Notes under the pieces: generated by a model | Told to the model about the DNA's origin: nothing | Database searches by the model: none | What the model saw: the letters and a program-made list of their open reading frames with translations, nothing else | Made by a program: the position numbers and the translations under genes | Shown: piece after piece, positions 1 through 6,053 of the stretch | Position numbering within the stretch: position 1 is the first letter of the stretch | Layout of the letters: each line of letters opens with the position of its first letter | Assembly (NCBI GenBank): GCA_013694685.1 | Contig: JACDBY010000081.1 | Span: 1 to 9,379, forward strand | Reading direction: 5' to 3' | DNA: 9,379 nucleotides | Source of the DNA: Actinomycetota bacterium | Lineage (GTDB): Bacteria; Actinomycetota; Thermoleophilia; Gaiellales; Gaiellaceae

Positions 1-16
1 GTGTAGGCCGGGTTAC

Positions 17-22
17 TAGGGT
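17..22 (+). promoter_or_regulatory. Candidate -10 hexamer for the DUF393 gene
   Basis: The hexamer TAGGGT fits the TANNNT actinobacterial -10 pattern and ends 8 bases before the ATG at 31, with no Shine-Dalgarno sequence between them. This spacing would give a leaderless or nearly leaderless transcript. The matching -35 position would fall outside the left edge of the window, so only half of the promoter can be judged. Confidence 0.35.
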
Positions 23-30
23 AGGCAGAC

Positions 31-522
31 ATGACGGGACGAGGGCTGACCGTGCTCTACGACGAGGCCTGCGGTGTCTGCACGGCACTCGCGGCCTGGC
101 TCGTCGGGCAGGGTGACGGACTCGTCGTCGCGCCGATCGGCTCCCACCTCGGCGACCGCCTCCTTCGCGACCTGCCGACGGGTGAGCGGTACGCGACAGT
201 GCACGCAGTGGACAGCGCGGGGCGCCGCTTCTCCGGCGGAAACGCGGTTCCCGTGGTGCTCGGTGCGATGCGCGGCTGGGGGCACGCTGCGGCTCTCGCA
301 CGCCGTTCGCCGCTCGTCACGCGTCTCGGCTACCGCATCCTCGCTCGACGTCGGGGGGCCTTCTCCCGGCTTCTACACCTCGCCGCGAGAGAACGAGTCG
401 CGCGGGGCGACGTCTCGCTCACCGACGACTCGGGCGAACGACTCGTCAATCGAGCGCCGCGCCGAGCGTCGCATCGGCCGCGATCGCGAGCACGCTCGCG
501 AGATGCTCGGCCGGTGTCTTGA
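31..522 (+). CDS. DUF393 / DCC-family thiol-disulfide oxidoreductase-like protein
   Basis: The 163-residue product belongs to the DUF393 (DCC, YuxK-like) family, small thioredoxin-fold-like proteins of unknown physiological substrate. The signature is the N-terminal VLYDEACGVC stretch, with D11, C14 and C17 forming the DxxCxxC motif right after the first beta strand. The segment at about residues 75-125, with GYRILARRRGAFSRLL, resembles the usual family C-terminus. From about residue 139 the protein becomes arginine- and serine-rich and no longer family-like. That tail is encoded antisense to the end of the Nudix gene, so it is probably a by-product of read-through rather than a domain. There is no signal peptide or clear membrane helix. 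It is the only plus-strand gene and converges on the minus-strand operon. The ATG at 31 places the DCC motif at the usual distance from the N-terminus. Family assignment is good; function is unknown. Confidence 0.85.
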   Translation: MTGRGLTVLYDEACGVCTALAAWLVGQGDGLVVAPIGSHLGDRLLRDLPTGERYATVHAVDSAGRRFSGGNAVPVVLGAMRGWGHAAALARRSPLVTRLGYRILARRRGAFSRLLHLAARERVARGDVSLTDDSGERLVNRAPRRASHRPRSRARSRDARPVS

Positions 523-1060
523 ACGAGAGCGCCGGTAGGTCGGCCGGGTCGAAGTACGCTGCCGCCTCCGTCTCGAGACCGTCCCCCGTGGGCGTACCAC
601 CGTCCGGCTCGCACAGCACGTAGAGCTTGTACGCGTGAGCCGGCCACTGGGTCCTTCCGCGAAAGTCCCGGTCGAAGACGCCGAGAACCCGCACGGCACG
701 CGCCGTGATCCCGGCTTCCTCGCGGATCTCCTTCTCGATCGCCTGCCGGGGGCTCTCGCCGACGTCCGCCCAGCCGCCGGGCAGCGTCCACCGCTCGTCG
801 CCGACCTCGCGCACGAGCAGGACGTCGCCTGAGCCGAGCACGACCCCGCGCATGTCGATCTTCGGCGTCGCGTAGCCGTACTCGTCTCCGAAGCGCCGCA
901 TGAGCACCGAGGGCGATTCGCCGGTGACGCCCGCCGCGAGCTCGGCGGCGATCTCGCGCACGGCCTCGAATCGTCCGCGGTCGAACGGATTCTCCGTGTA
1001 CGTCATCCCGCTGCGTGCGATCGCCTCGAGCGATCGCGCCCAGCGGACAAGGTCGCTCAC
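446..1060 (-). CDS. Nudix hydrolase with N-terminal Nudix_hydro_N domain
   Basis: This is a 204-residue Nudix hydrolase, which would cleave a nucleoside diphosphate linked to another moiety; the substrate cannot be told from sequence. Residues 1-45 (LVRWARSLEAIARSGMTY followed by ENPFDRGRFE) match the helical Nudix_hydro_N domain that precedes the catalytic fold in one bacterial subgroup. The Nudix box spans residues 96-118, with G96, E102, E111, E114, E115 and G117 in place. Position 110 is lysine instead of the consensus arginine, a change I believe is common in this subgroup. I chose GTG at 1060 because the N-terminal domain needs the residues before the ATG at residue 19, and because this start lies only 4 bases after the yqeY stop, consistent with translational coupling. 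A longer open frame runs back to 1438, but it is antisense-like arginine/serine sequence overlapping yqeY. Its last 25 codons overlap the convergent DUF393 gene. Confidence 0.9.
   Translation of the reverse strand: MSDLVRWARSLEAIARSGMTYTENPFDRGRFEAVREIAAELAAGVTGESPSVLMRRFGDEYGYATPKIDMRGVVLGSGDVLLVREVGDERWTLPGGWADVGESPRQAIEKEIREEAGITARAVRVLGVFDRDFRGRTQWPAHAYKLYVLCEPDGGTPTGDGLETEAAAYFDPADLPALSFKTPAEHLASVLAIAADATLGAALD
484..501. repeat. Perfect 7-bp hairpin inside the convergent gene overlap
   Basis: TCGCGAG (484-490), a 4-base loop CACG and CTCGCGA (495-501) form a perfect inverted repeat. It sits inside the 77 bases shared by the 3' ends of the DUF393 and Nudix genes. It is not followed by a T-run on either strand, so a classical intrinsic terminator is not supported. 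Its location makes a bidirectional pause or termination role possible. CG-rich codons can also produce such dyads by chance. Confidence 0.4.
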
Positions 1061-1064
1061 GCGG

Positions 1065-1517
1065 CTACGCGAGCTTCTCGCGGACGAGCTGACTGACGAC
1101 CGAGCCGTCGGCGCGACCCGAGACGCGCGGCATCGCGTCGGCCATGACACGACCGAGGTCGCGGATCGACGTCGCTCCGACCTCGGCGATGACGTCGTCG
1201 ACGATCTCCTCGAGCTCCTCGTCCGAGAGCGGCTCGGGCATGAACTCTTCGAGCACCTCGAGCTCGAGCTCCTCCTTGTCCGCCTGCTCCTCGCGACCGG
1301 CTGCCTCGAAGGCGTCGATCGCCTCGACGCGCTTCTTCCGCTCGCGCTGCAGCACCTGGAGGGACTCGTCCTCCGAGAGCGGCCGCTGGAGGTCCTTCTC
1401 GGCCGAGCGGAGCGCGTTGAGCAAGAGCGCCAGGGCATCGCGACGCGCGTCCTCGCGCGCCCGCCGCGCGGCGGTCAGCTCCGCCTCGATCTCCCGGATC
1501 AGCGTCAAGGCGTCCAC
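1065..1517 (-). CDS. yqeY: GatB/YqeY domain-containing protein
   Basis: The 150-residue product matches the stand-alone GatB/YqeY family, a helical domain homologous to the tail of the amidotransferase subunit GatB that may contact tRNA; its cellular role is not settled. The C-terminal signature is clear: GRVMADAMPRVSGRADGS followed by VVSQLVREKL at about residues 120-149. The middle, about residues 55-110, is rich in glutamate and lysine and looks helical. Length equals that of typical family members (about 147-150 residues). The start is GTG at 1517, overlapping the HIT stop by 13 bases, so coupled translation is likely. No strong Shine-Dalgarno sequence precedes it. In Bacillus, yqeY also lies near the dnaJ-prmA-mtaB block, which supports the assignment. 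Confidence 0.93.
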   Translation of the reverse strand: MDALTLIREIEAELTAARRAREDARRDALALLLNALRSAEKDLQRPLSEDESLQVLQRERKKRVEAIDAFEAAGREEQADKEELELEVLEEFMPEPLSDEELEEIVDDVIAEVGATSIRDLGRVMADAMPRVSGRADGSVVSQLVREKLA

Positions 1518-1831
1518 CCACCGAGGACGTGCCAGTGGAGGTGGAAGACCGTCTGCCCTGCGGACGGCCCGACGGCCACCTTCACGCGGTAGTCCTCGAG
1601 CCCGGCCTTGCTCGCTGTCTCCGCCACGAACTCGAGCATCCGCTTGGACTCCTCCGCCGAGAACTCGCCGATCTGGCGGAACGTATCGACGTGCCGCTCC
1701 GGCAGCACGAGCAGGTGCGTCGGTGCCTGCGGGACGATGTCGCGGATCGCGACGAAGCCTTCCGTCGCGTTGACGTGATCGCCGTCACGGACGAGCCCGC
1801 AGAAGAGACAGTCGGCGTTCTCAGGCTGCAA
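1505..1831 (-). CDS. HIT-family (HINT-like) nucleotide hydrolase
   Basis: This 108-residue protein is a histidine-triad hydrolase of the HINT branch, which typically cleaves purine nucleoside phosphoramidates or AMP conjugates. The triad HLHWHVLGG is at residues 97-105, with H97, H99 and H101; H99 is expected to be the nucleophile by analogy with human HINT1. The N-terminal CLFC (C8, C11) is typical of bacterial HINT proteins and may bind zinc with histidines of the fold. The segment HLLVLPERHV at 39-48 is the usual substrate-binding strand region. The start is TTG at 1831, inside the last codons of mtaB (11-base overlap). No other start codon puts CLFC at the usual distance from the N-terminus, and a purine-rich GAGGAGGGGG lies upstream. 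Gene position after mtaB and before yqeY fits a co-transcribed set. Confidence 0.94.
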   Translation of the reverse strand: MQPENADCLFCGLVRDGDHVNATEGFVAIRDIVPQAPTHLLVLPERHVDTFRQIGEFSAEESKRMLEFVAETASKAGLEDYRVKVAVGPSAGQTVFHLHWHVLGGWTP

Positions 1832-3014
1832 CGGCCAGCACCCCCTCCTCGCCGACCCCGACGGCCAGCGCAGTCACGAAGTCGCCGACAGCGCCCTCGA
1901 GGAGCCACGGCGTGTAGTCGTCGGCATACCCTCGCCCGGGCCGGTCGATGAGGACGCGGTCGAGCGTCCCGACCCGCCCTGCCCAGCGCCGGCGCGCGAG
2001 TGTGTCCGAGAGCGCTCGCAGCCTGGCCGACCGCTCCCGCTTCACCTCGAGCGGCACCGTATCCGCGGTCGCCGTGCGCGTCCCGGGACGCGGGGAGTAG
2101 GGAAAGACGTGCACCTTTGCCATCCCGAGGCGCTCGACGAGCTGCACCGTGCGCTCGAAGGCCGCCTCGTCCTCGCCGGGGAAGCCGACGATCACGTCCG
2201 TCGTCAGCTGGACGCCGGCGAGCCGCTCGAGCTGTCGCTCGTACTGGGCCACGCTGTAGCGGCGTCCCATGGCGCGCAACACCGCGTCGTCACCGGACTG
2301 GAGCGGCACGTGGAGGTGGCGCGAGACTGTCGGTGTCTCGTGGATCGCCGTCGCGAGCTCGTCGTCGACGTGGTTCACCTCGATCGACGAGAGCCGCAGG
2401 CGCTCGACGCCCGAGAGCGAGCCGGCCTCGCGCACCAGCCGCGCGAGTGTGTAGCCGGCGACGCGGTCGCGAAAGCACCCGAGGTTCACGCCCGTGAGCA
2501 CGATCTCGCCGTGCCCCTGGGCCACGCGGCGTCGGATCTCGGCGAGCACGGCCTCTGCCGTCCGGCTCCGGGTCGCCCCTCGGACGAGGGGGATCACACA
2601 GAAGGCGCACGAGAACGAGCAGCCGTCCTGGATCTTCACGAACGCCCGGACGCGCTCGAGCCCGCGCTCGGCGTTGACGCAACCGATCGCGCCGACGTCA
2701 CCGGCGACGAACGACGCAGCCTCCTCGCCGACGTGACCGGTGACGACGACGTTCGCGGGGGCGGCGTCGAACGCACCGTCGAGCCGGGACGCGCATCCCG
2801 TTACGTAGACGGTGCGGGCCGAGCGCGCGCTCCGCGCGGCGGCCTGCCGGGACTTCGAGACCGCTTCGTGCGTGACGCAGCAGGTGTTGACCACCTGGAC
2901 CTCGCCTCCCTCGGGCACCTCGACGTGCCCGTCACCGAGCAGGCGCTCGCGGATCGCCTGCGCATCGGCGAACGAGATCTTGCAACCCAGGAAGCGCGTA
3001 GAGAAGGTCGCCAT
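1821..3014 (-). CDS. mtaB: tRNA t6A37 methylthiotransferase MtaB (radical SAM)
   Basis: This 397-residue enzyme is expected to add a methylthio group to N6-threonylcarbamoyladenosine at position 37 of ANN-decoding tRNAs, giving ms2t6A. The N-terminal MTTase domain carries three cysteines for the second iron-sulfur cluster: C11 (FLGCKIS), C45 (VNTCCVT) and C74 (VTGCAS). The radical SAM core has CSFSCAFC, with C132, C136 and C139 in CxxxCxxC, preceded by FVKIQDG. Conserved stretches LTGVNLG, HVPLQSGDD and DVIVGFPGED follow. A C-terminal TRAM-like RNA-binding segment lies at about residues 345-397, with the MtaB-like GYADDYTPW. Two departures from consensus are visible: GCKIS instead of GCKVN, and a second cysteine, C46, where threonine is common. 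MtaB fits better than MiaB or RimO because of these motifs and the dnaJ-prmA context. The ATG at 3014 lies 14 bases after the prmA stop; no Shine-Dalgarno sequence is visible. Confidence 0.93.
   Translation of the reverse strand: MATFSTRFLGCKISFADAQAIRERLLGDGHVEVPEGGEVQVVNTCCVTHEAVSKSRQAAARSARSARTVYVTGCASRLDGAFDAAPANVVVTGHVGEEAASFVAGDVGAIGCVNAERGLERVRAFVKIQDGCSFSCAFCVIPLVRGATRSRTAEAVLAEIRRRVAQGHGEIVLTGVNLGCFRDRVAGYTLARLVREAGSLSGVERLRLSSIEVNHVDDELATAIHETPTVSRHLHVPLQSGDDAVLRAMGRRYSVAQYERQLERLAGVQLTTDVIVGFPGEDEAAFERTVQLVERLGMAKVHVFPYSPRPGTRTATADTVPLEVKRERSARLRALSDTLARRRWAGRVGTLDRVLIDRPGRGYADDYTPWLLEGAVGDFVTALAVGVGEEGVLAVAA
1841..1850 (-). promoter_or_regulatory. Possible ribosome binding site for the HIT gene
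   Basis: On the minus strand this reads GAGGAGGGGG, the most purine-rich Shine-Dalgarno-like stretch next to any start in the window. The AGGAGG core ends 12 bases before the TTG at 1831, which is long. The trailing G-run lies closer, at about 9 bases. It is also coding sequence of mtaB (Glu-Glu-Gly), so it may be coincidental, but it helps explain use of a weak TTG start. Confidence 0.35.
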
Positions 3015-3028
3015 GGAAGCCCAAGAGC

Positions 3029-3808
3029 TTAGACGCTTCTGCCGGCGATTCCTCCGTTGGCGAGCAGGTCGGCGGCCCAGCCGTCGAGCTCACGGCTCGC
3101 GAGGCGATCCCACCCGCCCGTCGCCAGGTCGTCCGTTGCGAGGTAGCCCGAGGTGACCACGAAGGTCGAGGTGAGACGTCGAAGGAGCGCCTCGACAGGT
3201 CTCCGGAGGACGTTCGCAACCGCCACGTCGGCAGCAGGGAGCGCATCGGTGAGGGCGTCGAGCGTCGAGACGTCGATCGCGACCCCGTTCGCGGCAGCGT
3301 TCGCGCGGGCCGTCTCGACAGCCACGGGGTCGACGTCGATCGCGCGAACCGGTCCGTAGCCGAGGCGCGCCCCGGCGATCGCCAACACCCCGGAGCCGCA
3401 GCCGATGTCGAGCAGCGACCCACGCGAGGGAAGCTCCGCGAGCAGCTCGACGCAGAGCCGCGTCGTCGGATGAGCACCAGTCCCGAACGCCCGCGCGGGC
3501 TCGATCACGACGGCCGAGTGGAGGTCGGGTGGCTCCTCCCACGGTGGGCCGAGCCAGAGACCGCCGGCGACGACCGGCCGATGGAAGACGCGCCACGCCT
3601 CCTCCCACCCCTCGGCAGCGGCCGTCGTCGCAGCGTCGGGGTAGTGGCGCAGCACGACCGCGCAGGTCGCGTCATCGAGGTAACAGACGAGCTCGATGGC
3701 GCCGTCGCGCTCGACCTCCTCGAAGCCCTCCGGCACGAGCTCGAGGAGCTGCGCCCGGAACGGCTCGGCGTCGGAGAGCGCCGAGCGAACCGCGACACGC
3801 CACAGCAT
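3029..3808 (-). CDS. prmA: Ribosomal protein L11 methyltransferase PrmA
   Basis: The 259-residue product is a SAM-dependent methyltransferase expected to methylate lysines and the N-terminus of ribosomal protein L11. The family signature FGTGAHPTTRLCVELL is at residues 108-123. The SAM-binding motif I, LLDIGCGSGVLAI, is at 132-144, and the acidic motif II, AIDVDPVAVE, at 156-165. The post-motif IV sequence DVAVANVL places N199 where PrmA has its conserved asparagine. Residues 1-95 correspond to the substrate-recognition N-terminal domain. At 259 residues it is somewhat shorter than many PrmA proteins (about 290), mostly in the N-terminal part. The ATG at 3808 is the first start codon in this frame after the dnaJ stop. 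The 46-base gap from dnaJ is very GC-rich, and no Shine-Dalgarno sequence is visible. Confidence 0.93.
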   Translation of the reverse strand: MLWRVAVRSALSDAEPFRAQLLELVPEGFEEVERDGAIELVCYLDDATCAVVLRHYPDAATTAAAEGWEEAWRVFHRPVVAGGLWLGPPWEEPPDLHSAVVIEPARAFGTGAHPTTRLCVELLAELPSRGSLLDIGCGSGVLAIAGARLGYGPVRAIDVDPVAVETARANAAANGVAIDVSTLDALTDALPAADVAVANVLRRPVEALLRRLTSTFVVTSGYLATDDLATGGWDRLASRELDGWAADLLANGGIAGRSV

Positions 3809-3820
3809 CGCTACGCGGGT

Positions 3821-3835
3821 GGCGCGCCCGCGCGG
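3821..3835. repeat. Adjacent self-complementary octamers in the dnaJ-prmA gap
   Basis: GGCGCGCC (3821-3828) and CCGCGCGG (3828-3835) are two palindromes sharing one base, in the 46-base spacer between the dnaJ stop and the prmA start. The spacer is almost entirely G and C. It could fold in RNA and affect prmA translation or transcript processing, but there is no T-run. In DNA of this composition such palindromes arise easily. Confidence 0.3.
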
Positions 3836-3854
3836 AGCGCGAGCGAGAGCGCGG

Positions 3855-4982
3855 TCACCGGAAGGCGCTCTTCAGGCGCCGCAGGAACCCGTCGTCCTCG
3901 CCTGGGTAGGCGTCGTCGCCGAGTCCCGTCTCGAGGCGCAGCAGCTCCGCCCGCTGCTGGCCGGAGAGGCGCGTCGGCACCCGCACGTCGACGCCGACGA
4001 GGAGGTCGCCGCGCCGGCCGGAGTCGAGCGAGGGCATGCCGCGGCCCCGAACCGCATGAACGGCGCCTGGTTGCGTACCCGGGGGGAGCTCGAGCTCGTA
4101 CGATCCCTCGGGGGTCGGTACCGACACCGTCGTCCCGAGCGCGGCCTCGGTCATCGTCACGACAGCGCGGACCCGGAGGTCGTCGCCGTCGCGCTCGACC
4201 CCCTCGAGCGGACGCACCGCTACGGACACGTAGACGTCTCCGGGTGTGCCCCCGAGGATGCCGTCGTGGCCCGCTCCGCGAACCCGGATCCGTTGCCCGT
4301 CGTGGATCCCCGCTGGGATCTCGAGCTCGAGCGGCACGTCCTCGAGCGTTCGACCGTCTCCCTCACAGGTCTCGCACGGCTGCTCGACGACGACACCAGT
4401 GCCGTCGCAGCGTGGGCAGCCTCCGGTGCGCACCATCTGGCCCAGCACGGTTCGTGACACCAGGCGGATGCGCCCGGCGCCGTTGCATCCTGGGCAGGTG
4501 ATCGGCGTCGTGCCGGGCGCCGCGCCGTTCCCACCGCAAGTGGTGCACGTGCGGGCGACCCGGACGCCGGCGTCGAGCATCGTGCCGGCGGCCGCCTCGG
4601 CTAGGTCGATCTCGACGTGGGCCGCGAGGTCAGGCCCGCGCGCCGGCCCCCCGCCGGTCGGTGCCTGCCGACCGAAGAGCGCCTCACCGAAGAACGCCGC
4701 GAAGACGTCCGAGAGGCTCCCGAAGTCTGCGGCCATCGGCGAGAAGCCGCCGCTTCGAAGCCCCGCGTGTCCGAAGCGGTCGTACGTCTGCCGGCGCACG
4801 GGATCGGAGAGGACCTCATAGGCTTCCGCAACCGCGCGGAACCGTGAACCGGCATCGGGCTCCTCGCTCACATCGGGATGGAGCTCGCGCGCGAGCCGCC
4901 GGAACGCCTGCTTGATCTCGGCGTGACTCGCGGCACGATCGACGCCGAGCAGCGCGTAGTAGTCGTCGTGCATCGTCGCCAT
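3855..4982 (-). CDS. dnaJ: Chaperone DnaJ (type I Hsp40)
   Basis: This 375-residue protein is a full type I J-protein, the cochaperone that delivers unfolded clients to DnaK and stimulates its ATPase. The J domain occupies about residues 6-71, with the HPD motif at 35-37. A short glycine/phenylalanine linker (about 75-115) contains DVFAAFFGEALFG. Four zinc-finger repeats of CxxCxGxG type follow at C146/C149, C163/C166, C189/C192 and C203/C206. The client-binding C-terminal domains run from about residue 215 on. All key residues are present. Its ATG at 4982 uses the last base of the hrcA stop (TGATG), so translation is probably coupled. A second in-frame ATG at 4973 (residue 4) is an equally plausible start. 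dnaK and grpE, its partners, are not next to it and must lie elsewhere. Confidence 0.96.
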   Translation of the reverse strand: MATMHDDYYALLGVDRAASHAEIKQAFRRLARELHPDVSEEPDAGSRFRAVAEAYEVLSDPVRRQTYDRFGHAGLRSGGFSPMAADFGSLSDVFAAFFGEALFGRQAPTGGGPARGPDLAAHVEIDLAEAAAGTMLDAGVRVARTCTTCGGNGAAPGTTPITCPGCNGAGRIRLVSRTVLGQMVRTGGCPRCDGTGVVVEQPCETCEGDGRTLEDVPLELEIPAGIHDGQRIRVRGAGHDGILGGTPGDVYVSVAVRPLEGVERDGDDLRVRAVVTMTEAALGTTVSVPTPEGSYELELPPGTQPGAVHAVRGRGMPSLDSGRRGDLLVGVDVRVPTRLSGQQRAELLRLETGLGDDAYPGEDDGFLRRLKSAFR

Positions 4983-6007
4983 CAGCGCGCGCCGTAGACC
5001 TCTTCGACGAGACGCGAGAGCTCGAACGCGGCTGCTCGCACTGAGCGGATCGCCTTCTCATAGTCCATGCGGAGGGGCCCGAGCAGGCCGACCACGCCCA
5101 GGGAGCGGTTCGCAAGCCCGTAGGTCGTGCCGACGTAGGACGCGCCGCGAAGCTCCTCGCCCTCGAGCTCGGACCCCACCCGGACGACCGTCCGATCCGG
5201 GTCGAGCGCCTCCTGCAGCACTCCGAGCACGAGCGCCCGCCGCTCGAGCACCTCGAGGAGCCGATGGCATGCGTCGAGCTCGGCACCGCGTGCGTCGCCG
5301 AGCAGCCCCGCCGCACCGCCGACGTAGAGGTCGGTGGAGCTCACGACCACGTCGGCGAACGCCGGTCGCACCGCCTCGAGGAACATCCGCTCGCGGATCG
5401 AGAGCCCCGGATCCTCCACCGCGCGCCGGATCACGCTTGCGCTCGCGCGCTTGCCGACGACCGTCTCGTCGAAGTAGGCGCGGGCCCACTCGACGAGTCC
5501 GGGATCGACGCCGTGCTCGAACTCGAAGACGCGCTTGGAGACGCTGCCGGAGGCAGTGATCACGACCACGATCACCGCGCGTGGCTGCAGCTGGAGCACC
5601 TCCACGTGCCGGACGGCAGCCGCCTCGAGGGCCGGCGCGGAGACGAGCGCAAGGAGATGCGTGGCGTCGGAGAGAGCCTCCGTCGTCTGCCGGAGCGCCT
5701 CCTCGAGCTCGTTTCGCATCACGCTCAGGTCGATCGTGAAGGGAGCCGGGCGCCCGTCGATCGCGCCGACGAGCTCATCGGCGTAGATCCGGTAGCCGCT
5801 CTCGGTCGGCACGCGGCCGGCCGACGTGTGTGGATGCGTGAGGAGCCCTACCGCCTCGAGCTCGGAGAGCTCGCTCCGCACGGTGGAAGGGGATACGTCG
5901 AGCCCGGCGCGCTCGACGAGCGCCTTCGAGCCAACGGGCTGGCCGGTGGCGACGTACTCCTCGACCACCCGTCGCAGAATCTCGCGCTTGCGCGGTGTCA
6001 GTTCCAT
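4982..6007 (-). CDS. hrcA: Heat-inducible transcription repressor HrcA
   Basis: The 341-residue protein is the HrcA repressor, which binds the CIRCE operator upstream of groE and dnaK operons and is kept active by GroEL. The winged-helix DNA-binding domain is at about residues 1-75. It contains SPSTVRSELSELEAVGLL and then HPHTSAGRVPT, the family's best-conserved block. The GAF-like sensing and dimerisation region makes up the rest. Length matches the family (about 340-350). The ATG at 6007 gives the usual N-terminus (MELTPRKREILRRVV). No Shine-Dalgarno sequence precedes it, but a -10-like TACGAT lies 9 bases upstream. No CIRCE sequence (TTAGCACTC-N9-GAGTGCTAA) lies in the 46-base upstream gap, so autoregulation through a local CIRCE is not supported. 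It is coupled to dnaJ by a one-base overlap. Confidence 0.96.
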   Translation of the reverse strand: MELTPRKREILRRVVEEYVATGQPVGSKALVERAGLDVSPSTVRSELSELEAVGLLTHPHTSAGRVPTESGYRIYADELVGAIDGRPAPFTIDLSVMRNELEEALRQTTEALSDATHLLALVSAPALEAAAVRHVEVLQLQPRAVIVVVITASGSVSKRVFEFEHGVDPGLVEWARAYFDETVVGKRASASVIRRAVEDPGLSIRERMFLEAVRPAFADVVVSSTDLYVGGAAGLLGDARGAELDACHRLLEVLERRALVLGVLQEALDPDRTVVRVGSELEGEELRGASYVGTTYGLANRSLGVVGLLGPLRMDYEKAIRSVRAAAFELSRLVEEVYGAR

Positions 6008-6016
6008 GCCGTTGTC

Positions 6017-6022
6017 ATCGTA
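6017..6022 (-). promoter_or_regulatory. Weak candidate -10 element before hrcA
   Basis: On the minus strand this reads TACGAT, matching TANNNT, and it ends 9 bases before the hrcA ATG. No recognisable -35 hexamer lies 16-19 bases further upstream. It also abuts the dyad at 6022-6036. If functional, it would give a transcript with almost no leader. Confidence 0.22.
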
Positions 6023-6036
6023 CGGCCGAGGGCCGT
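6022..6036. repeat. Short dyad upstream of hrcA
   Basis: ACGGCC (6022-6027), the spacer GAG and GGCCGT (6031-6036) form a perfect 6-bp inverted repeat with a 3-base loop, 14 bases before the hrcA start. It could be a small hairpin or an operator half-site pair overlapping the candidate -10. It does not resemble CIRCE, and no T-run follows. Confidence 0.35.
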
Positions 6037-6053
6037 CGTCGCCGCGTGCGGTC

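Noticed and set aside
1201..1275. Repeated GAGCTC/CTCGAG-rich tracts here and elsewhere
   Set aside because: These arise from Glu and Leu/Leu-Glu codons (GAG, CTC) in GC-rich genes. There is no regular spacing and no repeat family.
1061..1438. N-terminal extension of the Nudix frame up to 1438
   Set aside because: The extra 126 residues are serine/arginine repeats that overlap yqeY in another frame. The Nudix N-terminal domain begins at the GTG at 1060.
900..1592. Plus-strand open frame of 230 codons opposite yqeY and the Nudix gene
   Set aside because: It is antisense to two supported genes. The leucine/glutamate/arginine-rich stretch reflects GAG/CTC codons of yqeY read backwards.
2109..3032. 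Plus-strand open frame of 307 codons opposite mtaB
   Set aside because: It mirrors mtaB codons, has no recognisable motif, and its composition (H, E, R, D, L) is that expected from the antisense of GC-rich coding DNA.
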